Shown here: one piece after another, positions 8,544-17,225 of the stretch
How positions within the stretch are numbered: position 1 is the first letter of the stretch
How the letters are laid out: every line of letters begins with the position of its first letter
Origin: Cladosporium sp. IMV 00045
Lineage: Eukaryota; Ascomycota; Dothideomycetes; Cladosporiales; Cladosporiaceae
Assembly: GCA_001931905.2 (NCBI GenBank)
Contig: MSJI02000615.1
Coordinates: 1 to 17,225, forward strand
Direction: 5' to 3'
DNA: 17,225 nucleotides
Notes under the pieces: generated by a model
The model's input: the letters and a program-made list of their open reading frames with translations, nothing else
What the model was told of the DNA's origin: nothing
The model's database searches: none
Translations under genes and position numbers: made by a program

Positions 8544-9043
8544 GCCTAAATTTAGTTAGTAATAGTATTAGGAAAAAAAAAAGTAGTAGATTTACTTACT
8601 CTATTAGTAGCTCTAAAAAGGATATTATAATTATACCTAGCTAAATCAGCTAAGGTGTATATAATAATAGATCTTTAGTATAATAGGGGTAATAGCTAGT
8701 AGCGGGAAGTTAACTAAGGGGTAGGCTTCTTAGGTATAAATAATAGAGAGTAATAGCGATCTAAATAATTAATATACTTAGATAGTAAATTTAAGTACTA
8801 GCTTCGTTACTTAGATTAAGTACGAGGCTCCTATAAACTGTAGACTAACTCTAATCCTATATACTAAGGAGATCTATAAGAGATATACTCTACTTTATTA
8901 TCCTAAGAGTAATAGAGTAGTAGAGTAGATAGAGTAGTAGAGTACATTATGTAATCTACAACCTACTCTAGAGCAGGCTATATCTATAACTATAGAGTAG
9001 TCTCCCTGTAACGCGCTACGCGCGTTCCTACTATCCTAGGGTT

Positions 9044-9405
9044 ATTATAAGTACTAATTTAAGTATTATGCGATCGATATTACTTAAAGACATATTTTAC
9101 TATGTATAAACGCTAAAATAATGCTTTTACGCTAACTTTCGCGCTTAAAATATAATGCTACACTTAGTTCCCTACTTCGTTAGCGCCTATACTTTATAGA
9201 TAATCTATAGAGTATTATAGTAATACTTAGTCTCTATAACTTTACTATAATTTCATTCATAATAAAAAGATAATAACTTAGGGATTACTTCTTAGGGAAG
9301 ACTACAAAATCATTGTAAGCGGAAGTTTAGTAGCTACTTATAGTTAGCGCTACTTTAGGGTAAGCTAGGGATTAGTATTCCTCTTAGCTACTTCTTAGTT
9401 AGGTT
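9044..9405. repeat. Direct repeat A (about 362 bases), paired with 11430-11790
   Basis: Matches 11430-11790 from ATTATA...GTACTAATTTAAG to TTCTTAGTTAGGTT, with differences mainly C/T and G/A. It has no visible coding content. The two copies enclose pogo copy 2. They could be LTRs of a non-autonomous element or two insertions of a small element; the ends do not show TG...CA. Confidence 0.82.
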
Positions 9406-10901
9406 AGGATTTCTTTTATATTAAAGACGAACTTCCCTTTTATTACTACTCGCTTCCCTTTCGTACGTTCCTTATGTACCTATAATAGCTCCCGAGCCTT
9501 AGATAGCTCTTTCTATAAAAGAGTATTCTTAGAAGATATCTTTTTAAGAATAGCTCCTAAACGCTTAATATACTACTTTATAGGAGTCTCGAGAGTAGAA
9601 GAATAAACGATCGTATTAACTAGTAACGTCGCTTCCTATAACTCTATACCCTCCGGAGGCGAACTATCTAGTAGAGAGCGGTCTAAATCCTTCGGGGTTA
9701 TAATAGGAGGCGGAGTTACTCTAGAGGTAGGCGTAGGCATTCGGAGACTCGAGAGGATAGTAATTAGGCTTAGAGGGTAGATACTAGACGCCCGAAACGA
9801 CGATTCGATATTCCGAGTTGTAAAGGCTCTAGACCTAGCCGTAATATAGGCTATAGTCTACTCGATCCGCGGGATTCGTTAAGTATCGAGCTAGAAGAGA
9901 GCTTTAATCTCGGTTAATAAAGCCTGCTTTAGAAGGCCGAATAGCCTAACGTCGAGAGGTTATAATATATACGAAGTATGCGGCGGTAATACGACTAGGT
10001 CTATCCTCTTATTAAGGCAAAAAGCGATAAACCTAGCTATAAGGTGCGATCCGTATCTATCGAGTAGTAATAGCCTTCTTTTTCTATCGTTTTAGGCTAT
10101 TTCGGGTTCGAATAACGTAGTTAACTACTCGTAAGCGTGAGAATCAGACGTCTACCTACTAGAAGAGGTACTAAACTACTACTTTTCGGGTGTATTTATT
10201 AGTATCCACCCCGTATTTATCTCTTTTGCGCGGAAGATAATAAGTAGAGGTAGAGAGACTCTTAAAGCTCTAACGCACTCTATAGCTATTATCCACTCTT
10301 ACCTTCTGCTTATCTTCTTAAATCCTATAGCCTCCTCTTTATTTATAAGTACTTTCGAAGGTAGAGTCGTACCGAGGGCAAAACCGGTCTCGTCTATATT
10401 AAAAACAGTATTAGAAGAGTAGGAATTCTCGAGGAATAGATTAGTAAGAGTAGTAAAGTAGGTGTTTATAGTCGGATAGCTTACTACTTCGAAGCGACTC
10501 GCGTCTAGAGCTCGAGAGTAGATAGTCTTTAGTATCGGGTATCGTTTTCGGAACCTATTGATCTACTGTTTACTAATAGGAGAGTAGGAAGTTAGAGTCG
10601 AGCTTAGGTAGAAGTAGGCGTTACAGATTTCTTCGGCGAGTTCTCTCGTTAACAAAAGGGTAATAGGGAGACCCGACTTCGATAATCGAGTAATCGACTT
10701 TAGGAGAGTCTTCTCTTTAGTAGTAGAGAGTATCTTCTACGATTTATACGAGATAGAGCGAGAAGTCTATAAAGAGAGGTAGTTATAGAGAGTAGTTATA
10801 GGGATCTTAAACGCGTACGCGCACTTTCGGATCGACGTATATTCGCTATTTCGGTAGGCCGCTAGAGCCGTAGTAAGCGTATCTTTAGAATAGGTAGGTA
10901 T
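9406..10901 (-). pseudogene. pogo-type DDE transposase pseudogene
   Basis: Read on the minus strand from ATA at 10899-10901 (probable ATG lost to TpG>TpA), followed by PTYSKDTLTTAL. Domains in order: N-terminal helix-turn-helix (TTALAAYRNSEYTSIRKCAY, FKIPITTLYN); second, CENP-B-like helix-turn-helix (SGLPITLLLTRELAEEI, INRFRKRYP); DDE domain with first Asp in NIDETGFALGT (10392-10394), GWILINTPE, second Asp in LLLLDRYGSH (10059-10061) and third Asp in PLDVRLF (9951-9953). All three catalytic aspartates survive. The frame is kept over 1,161 bases to the codon matching ATG 165 of copy 1, so there is no net indel; inactivation is by TAA/TAG stops (for example 9573-9575, where copy 1 has CAG) and loss of the C-terminal 60 codons. 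Usual full length is about 557 residues, inferred by combining the two copies' lengths. Confidence 0.92.
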
Positions 10902-10968
10902 AAAGAAGGAAGAAAGAAGAAGAACGCGTAAAAAATAGATAAGAGCGCGAAACTAGCGCGTAGAGGTA

Positions 10969-11010
10969 TTCCGCTTCCTATACTATTCTATTTCCCCTAC
11001 TATAACGTTA
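10969..11010 (-). repeat. 5' terminal inverted repeat of pogo copy 2
   Basis: The plus strand reads CCGCTTCC...CCCCTACTATAACGTTA, matching the 3' end of copy 1 (709-735) with C/T and G/A changes. It is inverted relative to the gene, as expected for a terminal inverted repeat. Confidence 0.72.
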
Positions 11011-11429
11011 TGCTCCGTATACGAGTTACTTTGTGCTAGACTCTATAACTGTTATCGAATAGGCGTTAACGTTTGCGTGCCCTAGCTCGCAAGTAAGCTA
11101 ATATCGCTTATTTTATACTATTATTATTATTTTATAGAAGCTATTTTTAGCTTATTAAATCGCCGCTTCGCTATAGCACTATATGTTATACGAAATGAAT
11201 ATGCATCAAGCGTCTAATGTGGGCGCCTAAGTAGATATGAATGTCTCACGCGTAAAGACGCGAGCGGTCGTACTACGTAGTCGTACTACGCTAGTCGTAC
11301 TAACCCTAAATTCTACGCCCTCCTAATCTTCTATACTTATACTATTAGTAATGTATCGTTCACTACACGATAGTTAACGCTCCTAAAATCAGTTAAAGTT
11401 GCTCGCAAATAGAATACGATATAGAGAAA
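11011..11429. other. Little-mutated patch between pogo copy 2 and repeat B
   Basis: Unlike its surroundings this stretch retains CA and TG (for example GTTTGCGTGCCC near 11070, GAATATGCATCAAG near 11198, and ATGAATGTCTCACG near 11237). There is no gene or long frame. It may be original single-copy DNA next to the transposon insertion, or a young insertion. Confidence 0.55.
11267..11303. repeat. Short tandem repeat of GTCGTACTAC, three copies
   Basis: GTCGTACTA begins at 11267, 11280 and 11294 (spacing 13 and 14). Too short to interpret; it may be a remnant of slippage. Confidence 0.75.
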
Positions 11430-11790
11430 ATTATAGTACTAATTTAAGCGTTATATAATCGATATTACTTAAAGATATATTTTACTATATACGAACGCTA
11501 AAACAATGCTTTTACGCTAACCTTCGCGCTTAAAATATGATGCCGCACTCGGTTCCCTACTTCGTTAGCGCCTATACTTTATAGATGATCTATAGAGCGT
11601 CGTAGTAATACTTAGTCTCTATAACTTTACTATAATTTTATTTATAATAAAAAGATAATAACTTAGGGATTACTTCTTAGGGAAGACTATAAAATTATTA
11701 TAAGTAGAAGTTTAGTAGCTACTTACAGTTAGCGCCGCTTTAGGGTAAGCTAGGGATTAGTGTTCCCCTTAGCTGCTTCTTAGTTAGGTT
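11430..11790. repeat. Direct repeat B (about 361 bases), paired with 9044-9405
   Basis: Same orientation as repeat A. Downstream it is followed by CTAGG at 11791-11795; CTAGG also occurs at 9036-9040, just left of repeat A, a possible but weak target duplication because CTAG is very common in this DNA. No coding content seen. Confidence 0.82.
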
Positions 11791-12340
11791 CTAGGTTTAA
11801 TTCCTAGAGTTTCTTTTATTTTATTTAATTTTTTAATAGATTAGTAAGTTTAAAAAGCTATTTAAATACTTAAATCTTCTTACTTTTAGCTAAGATTTAG
11901 ATATAAGATAGAGTTATACTAGTCTTATTTTATAGAATAAGATAAACTCTAATTCTATATATCTAATTCTATCTATCTAATAATATTAATCTTATAATCT
12001 TTTCTTTTTTATATTACCTTTTAATATATCTAGTAGCTTAAATTTTACTAAAAATCTTCTAAAATAATATTACATATTTCAAATCTCTTAATATCTTTTT
12101 AAATTTTTTTTTAGATTTTTAGAACCTTATTTACTAGGTTTCCTTTTAGTTTATTCTTTTCTTAGAAAGTTAACTTTATATATTAGATTTAAGTATCTTA
12201 ACTTTATCTAATTAAGTTAAAACTTTAATATATAGTAGATTATAGTCTAAATTATTTTATAGTAAAAAAAAAACTCTAATATATTAGGTTATACTAAGTT
12301 ATTTTAAGTAATTCCAAAAATTTAGTATAACTATCGAGTT
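11791..12340. other. Very AT-rich DNA without genes
   Basis: Long A and T runs (T8 near 12106, A9 near 12267), very little G+C and no CG clusters, unlike the CG-rich decayed DNA on both sides. All six frames are closed. It looks like an AT-rich isochore or a much older mutated element. Confidence 0.7.
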
Positions 12341-14640
12341 TAGCTCGGTATAACCTCGAAATTCTAAGTTAGATATAGGTAGATAGTATTATACATATCT
12401 ACTTCTATATCGGCTGCTAATAGATTATATAGTCTATAGCTCGGAAGATTCAGACTTTAAAAGGGCCGCGTATATTCGCGTAGTAGGTTAGATAGACCCG
12501 TCTAACGCTATACTAAAAGTAGAGAGGAAAATAGTATTCCCTAGGGGATTATTAGCGCGACGCAGATAGCCGTTAAAGCTAGGCTTAATACGTAGACGCT
12601 AAACCCCGAAAAAGCTAGGGGATACTATCTCCCTACGTATAATTATATACTAGGAATACCGATTACGATATCTATAGTACGAATCTCTTTATTATATAGG
12701 AATATAGGATGTCTTTAATATCGTATATCTAACTTATTATTTATAGTAACTATAAGGTTTCAACTAATACTAAATTATTATCTCTATACTACTTTATACT
12801 TCTATACTACGTACCTTCTCTACTAAGCCTAAACTAGACTTCTTAGTTACCTAACTTTATAACTTACGTAATAGTAGTTACTTAGATTAAGGATCTAATA
12901 TAAGTAGGCTAAGTACTAAGAGTAAACGCGTACGGAGCGAATAGTAGCGATAACGTAGCGGTCGTAGCGTAGCTATCCTAGGTATTATACTCCCCTTTTA
13001 AAACTAATATCCGTTACTCTAGACTAGCTAGTAGAAGTATTAAAGTCGCTTTACGCCTCGCGGGCGCGCGAGGGTAATAGATACGATATAGTAGCCTTAG
13101 CGCAATTATTAGGTATATAGTAGCTAATAACTAAGTACTATCTAACGTTTCGATTAGTTTACCTCCTATATAGGCCCTAGTAGACTCGCCTCCCTTATAA
13201 AAGCGATTAAGTCCTCTACTCCTTATTATTACTATACCCTAGACGCTTAAGTAGATAAGTATCTTTCTAAGTCTATTTTAATACCTTACTCTAGCTAGAA
13301 ATTTAGGATACTTCTAAGTTTTCTATTAGAACTATAAGCTAAGGGAAGGAGTTAGAGACTACTATAATATTAATAAGGATATATAATCTAACCCTCGACC
13401 TAAGTAACGCGATTCGGACTATTCCGGTAGCTAATCCTAACGCTAGCTATATATCTATAAGTATAGTACGTTAATCGTAGATCTATAGTACGCTATACGC
13501 CTACCGTATTAGCTACCTACGTTTAGGGAATAGTTAGGCTAGTCGATACGGAGCCTTACGTAATATAATTAGCTTTAGATAGGGATTCGAATATAATATA
13601 TAAAGTTCTCTAGGCGTTATACGTCTCGAGTAGAGCTCTCTAAGCGAATATAAAGCTCCTTAGGCCTAATTACTTTTTAGAGACGACTCCTTCGTACCTT
13701 CTTTATACGTAATAGAGCTTATTAAAGGATCTAATAGTCTTATAAGGTACGCGGAATTTCTCGGAAGATAAGACATTAATAACGTTAGGGTAGCGTTAAT
13801 ACCTACTAGTACTAGTACTATTCGCGAGGAAAGTAAAAGGATTAATACCCTTAGCTCTTTTAGATTTAGGAGACCTAGATACTTCGCTCTATAGCTAAGA
13901 ATTGGATTATAGAGAGAATATAGTTATAGACGTTTACTATAGAAATAATTCTATAAAGTAAAGTCGCGTTATAGTTAACGCTTATACGCTAAGATCTCTT
14001 CGCCTATACGCTAAATAATCTATACGCTTTATTATTATTTTGCTAGGACCTAGCCTTTAGGATTTTCTAGCTAATTATTCCTCTAATTACGGAAAGCACG
14101 ATAACCGTCTTTACTACCGGGTTCTCTTTAGAGGTTACTAAGATTATTACTATAAATAACTTCTACGGCCGCTATTCGTTAATAAGCCTACTAATCGCTC
14201 GCATAGTATCCGTAATGCGCGCCCCTAAATACTCGCTGTAGTCGTTCTTAGTTAGCTTACGTTAGGGTAGCGGAAGGTACTAGCCGTATACGTTAGGCTC
14301 TAAGAACATCTTTACTCTACGTAAAACCTTATTTTAGCTCTTACGTCCCCCCCGGACCCGGGGCGCCCGCTTTTTATCGTTTAACTTCTCTTATACCTAA
14401 CGCGCGCGCCTAGGCGCCGGACTCTAGCGTCGCAACTCTTCTTAGTAGATCGATATACTTTAGGTTTAACTTCTTATCTAAGTTAACGTTTTTAACGATA
14501 GTATTAGTAGAGAAAAGGCCCCTATTACGTTATAGCACCTTTATTAACCCCTCGAACAATTTAAACGGTTCTCTAGTATAATATAGCATTTATTAGCGTC
14601 TCCCTCCGCGACTACGCTATAAAGTCCCGCCTAAGGCCTT
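12341..14640. other. Decayed DNA, no gene identified
   Basis: RIP-mutated but still CG-containing, so probably once genic or transposon DNA. Two frames are less broken than expected: plus strand 13595-13894 (contains LLFRDDSFVPSLYVIELIKG and RVALIPTSTSTIREESKRIN) and minus strand 14309 down to about 13890 (contains SEYLGARITDTMRAISRLI and NPVVKTVIVLSVIRGIIS). Neither matches a family I know. There are GC-rich spots at 14346-14370 (C7 then GGACCCGGGGCGCCCGC) and a 12-base palindrome GCGCCTAGGCGC at 14406-14417. I do not call a gene. Confidence 0.45.
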
Positions 14641-14649
14641 ATTAAATCT

Positions 14650-15647
14650 CCTATACTTAATCCTACGTCTTATTATTAGATAACTATATAAAGTAGTTAT
14701 CTCTATAAAGAGTATTTACTAGAGTCGACTCGGCCTAGTATAAGATAGGGTCCTCGCTCGCGACTATATAGTAGTTATCGATATAGTTTATCTAGTCTAG
14801 GAAAGTCTATATATCTCTACTTACGACTACGTCGAGATTAGGTATCGGATATAGGTCGTTACTAGGTCTCGGTATGTTACTACTAAATGTAGCACTATTA
14901 CTAAGCGCTTCGTTATCTAATAGTCTACTATATCGTAACGCTAAAGTATTACCCGATAACTTAGTATATAGTAATATAACCGTACTTACTACTAAGTACC
15001 TACTTTTTATCTTATCTTCGCTAGGCTACTCTATTACAGGGCTCGCATCTCGCTACTCGAGCTTCGTACTATAATACGTCGCTATACTCGGGCAAGATAC
15101 GACGTCTTCCCTAACTTAGGCTTTTAGGATAGAAAGGCTCTATATCTTTCGTATATATAATTAGACTACCGTTTCGAAGGCTTACTTACTTATCGAGTCT
15201 CTAGCAGTTTCTTCGCAATCAAGTCGGCTACAATTGTCGTTAGTAGGCTTATTAGCGAGAAAGCTAAGCCCTATAAGGATATTGTAAACGAGAGGATCTC
15301 CTTCTACCTCCGCTATAGTTAGACCTTCCTATATACTAGTAGTCTAAAGCCGTCTATATATCTTCTATAGACTAGCTATAAATATATCTTACTAACGTTC
15401 GAGCAAGTTATAATACCCTTAGGGATAATTCCTAGGCCGTAAACGTCTCTTCCTACTATAAGTTAGTATGGAACTTATTAAGCGACAATAGAAAGATATA
15501 CCTAAAAGTATAAATAGTATTAGTAGCCTTATACTTAGCGTAAGGACGGTTACTATCGCATTTATTCTTCTTTAGCCGACACCTATTACAAGCTTTAGCA
15601 ACTCTTTTACGGATATCGTCTATATTTAATATAGCGAGATTAGCTAT
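14650..15647 (-). pseudogene. RIP-inactivated Zn2Cys6 transcription factor
   Basis: Fungal nuclear regulator of the Gal4-type zinc-cluster family, which binds DNA through six cysteines holding two zinc ions. The probable start is ATA at 15645-15647 (mutated ATG), giving ANLAILNIDDIRKRVAKACN and the cluster 15510-15590 with exact CX2CX6CX5CX2CX6C spacing; the first three cysteines remain, the last three are TAC/TAT (Tyr). A 46-base intron (15456-15501) follows. Exon 2 reads NYPKGYYNLLER, then IASLQ-like helix with stop, KIYRRL, and DPLVYNILIGLSFLANKP, matching the PKGY...LLE...LY(R)RL linker common in this family. About 17 in-frame TAA/TAG codons and no TGA were counted. A Gly/Pro-free acidic C-terminal part follows (INYIDNYYIVASEDPILY, near 14780). 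The exact end is uncertain. Its target genes are unknown. Confidence 0.85.
15456..15501 (-). other. Spliceosomal intron in the Zn2Cys6 pseudogene
   Basis: Starts GTATAT at 15501 and ends CATACTAACTTATAG at 15456. TACTAAC is a textbook branch site and 46 bases is typical for filamentous fungi. Splicing it brings the zinc cluster and the PKGY linker into one frame; without it they are in different frames. Confidence 0.82.
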
Positions 15648-17160
15648 AGCTTAGAGGCTTAAGAGTAAGAATAAGTTATAAAGCTATTGTAACTCTATTA
15701 AAAGATTAGAGAGTAAGCGTTATCGGTCTTATAATTAATACTAGATACTAATAATCCCTACTCCTTACTACTAACGTCGTTGCCGTTAGTAGCTACTAGG
15801 GGTATACGTTCGTAAGAAGGTTTTAAGAACGTATAAAGCTTAGCTAGTATAGGTTTAATCGTAACGTATAAGGTTAAGAAGCGGAACTAAGAGTATAGTA
15901 GCCGGGAAAGCCTCTTCGACTTTATAGCTTTCTTAGAGGCTACTACATAGCTTAGGGGGGTTTTTTTATGTATGTATATACTAAATAACTTATCTAGGTA
16001 ATCGAGACTTTAATAAAGGTAACGTAAATATAGGTTAAAGATTAGTTAGTATATATATAGCGAACTACGATTACGGTTATCGTAGGATTAGCTCTATTAT
16101 TAGCGGCTAATTATTACTTATTAATATAGATGTTCCTCTTTTCCGGGTCTTAGCCTAGACTAGGCTTAGGAAAGTATTAAGTACTTAAACGAATAGATAG
16201 GCTATTAGTATACAGGGGGATACCCGCTTAGTCGACTCTAGGTAATTATACTAACGTATAGTCTGTCGCGGTATGTAATCGGAATCGTCTCATTAATTCC
16301 TTTAACTAGGATATAGCTTACCCCTTTACTCGAGAGCTTATAATGTCGCGGCGCTTATTCGCGCGCCATTTTTATAGGCTATCGTTAATTAGTCGCTTCT
16401 TTAAGTAGTATATCATAACGGTAGAATATACTACGTAGCGCTTAGACTATATTTAATTATGTACTAGACCGATAATAGTAGTAATATAAAATCTATACTA
16501 CATTTAAAGATATCTAGCTATTACTCCTACTATTCTAGCTTCTAGGATCCTAAAGCTATATTACCTAAGTTAGAGACCTAAGAGAATAATTAGATTATAT
16601 ATAGGAAATATTATAAAGACTTAATAGGTTAATATCCTAGCGCCTATTAAGTCGATATTTCGCTAGCTAATTACTACTTTATAAACTAGATAAGGAATAA
16701 TTACTATAAATACTAATCTCTAATATTAAAAGCGTATATAGTTAGTTATTTATAAAGATTAGTAGTAGTAGAGAAAGCTAGTTAGCGTCGCTACTAATAT
16801 AGAGAAAAATTATAAAGTATATTAGTATAGAAGCTTTAGCTATAAAAACTATAGCTATTATAGCGCTAATATAAGAAGCTTATAATAAGATACTTTTTAG
16901 CTTTAAAGTAATTTAGCTAGCTAGTCTTAGGAAAATTTAAAAGAAAGTAGTATTAATAATAAGCTATAAGCTTAGTTATTAGCGACTTTAGAGTAGAAAA
17001 TAAAGTATAAAAGTTAATATAGTAGTAGGTTACTAGATAATAAAAACGTAGCTTAAAGAGCTATAATATATTTCTTATAAAGGAGAAGCGTAAGTAAAGC
17101 TAAAGCCTAGCTTACTCACTTTCTTAAGTATTACTAGTAATATTATAGAGTTCTAGATCC
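15648..17160. other. Decayed intergenic DNA upstream of the regulator, no gene identified
   Basis: 15648-16400 would be the promoter side of the regulator; it is CG-containing RIP-mutated DNA with no feature I can name apart from G6T7 at about 15955-15967. 16400-17160 is more AT-rich; all three plus-strand frames can be read as Gln-rich peptides with many TAA/TAG, so none can be preferred, and no domain is recognisable. Confidence 0.5.
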
Positions 17161-17225
17161 TAGCTATAATAGACACGCGATTAGAATCCTACCCTTGGAA
17201 TCCAACTATGAATTGGCCGTGCACC
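17161..17225. other. Edge of the RIP-mutated block
   Basis: CA and TG return within the last 60 bases (ACACG, TTGG, CCAAC, ATGAATTGG, GTGCACC). One plus-strand frame is open from the TAG at about 17152 to the window end (ends NPTMNWPCT). It could be the beginning of unmutated DNA or of a younger element. Confidence 0.45.

Larger units (their letters stand above)
7829..9043. other. Decayed flank with tandem repeats, no identifiable gene
   Basis: Right-hand flank of the chromovirus, originally joined to 736-885. It contains a 28-base tandem array (7967-8130), a 59-base tandem duplication (8428-8543) and a small GAGTAGTA-rich repeat (about 8906-8944). Plus-strand frames around 8130-8560 read partly protein-like (for example EGILLYLF and REVVLRV) but every frame is broken by TAA/TAG and I recognise no domain. 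It may be the ruin of a further element. Confidence 0.5.
9406..11010 (-). mobile_element. pogo/Fot1-type DNA transposon, copy 2 (inverted, 3'-truncated, RIP-mutated)
   Basis: Second copy of the transposon at the left edge, in opposite orientation. Its 5' terminal repeat ends at AACGTTA (about 11004-11010, probable TA target site 11009-11010), and its transposase reads leftward. At 9406 it stops abruptly against repeat A; the break corresponds to about base 498 of copy 1, so the last 60 codons and the 3' terminal repeat are missing. It cannot move by itself. Confidence 0.87.

Noticed and set aside
14874..15074. Plus-strand 66-codon open frame starting at ATG 14874
   Set aside because: It lies antisense to exon 2 of the Zn2Cys6 pseudogene. 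Its Leu/Ser/Tyr-rich translation comes from the complement of the mutated gene, and it has no recognisable domain.
12341..16400. A Ty1/copia or LINE element in this stretch
   Set aside because: I looked for RT and integrase motifs on both strands and found none; the minus strand instead revealed the zinc-cluster regulator.
17180..17225. Copia-like LTR end near ATCCAACTA at the right edge
   Set aside because: The TGTTGGA/TCCAACA signature is not exact and the sequence is cut by the window edge.
16510..17225. A Gln-rich gene on the plus strand
   Set aside because: All three plus-strand frames read equally well once stops are taken as Gln, so there is no evidence for any one of them.

Overview
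The window looks like a transposon graveyard from a filamentous ascomycete (Pezizomycotina). Four things point there: (1) the DNA is saturated with the signature of repeat-induced point mutation (RIP). CA and TG dinucleotides are almost gone and TA is in excess, while CG, CC and CT survive; for example 5161-5220 has no CA or TG but four CG. (2) There are pogo/Fot1-type transposases with the C-terminus typical of fungi. (3) There is a Ty3/Gypsy chromovirus. (4) There is a Zn2Cys6 regulator gene with a 46-base intron carrying a TACTAAC branch site. Stop codons inside the decayed genes are TAA or TAG, never TGA in the stretches I read, as expected when CAA/CAG and TGG are mutated at CpA and TpG.

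Layout. 1-735: 3' part of a pogo-type DNA transposon (copy 1, + strand), lightly mutated and still open from the first bases of the window to its stop at 677, followed by its terminal repeat. 736-885: short, less mutated flank. 886-7823: a complete but dead Gypsy chromovirus on the - strand (6,938 bases) with 171-base LTRs, a perfect 5-base target duplication GATAC, polypurine tract, gag, protease, RT, RNase H, integrase, chromodomain and a long 3' region with a possible extra gene. 7829-9043: flank with a 28-base tandem repeat and a 59-base tandem duplication. 9044-11790: two direct repeats of about 361 bases enclosing a second, inverted and 3'-truncated pogo copy and a little-mutated patch. 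11791-12340: very AT-rich DNA. 12341-14640: decayed DNA with no gene I can name. 14650-15647: a RIP-killed Zn2Cys6 transcription-factor gene on the - strand. 15648-17225: decayed intergenic DNA, with mutation fading in the last 60 bases.

Nothing here appears to encode a complete working protein. The only substantial intact reading frame is the C-terminal part of pogo copy 1, cut by the window edge. The elements record repeated transposition followed by CpA-directed mutation, and the two pogo copies and the two LTRs allow the mutations to be read by direct comparison. The points most worth pursuing are a possible self-priming reverse-transcription signal in the chromovirus, its possible accessory 3' gene, the complete Cys/His-to-Tyr conversion of its zinc knuckle, and RIP of a non-transposon regulator gene.
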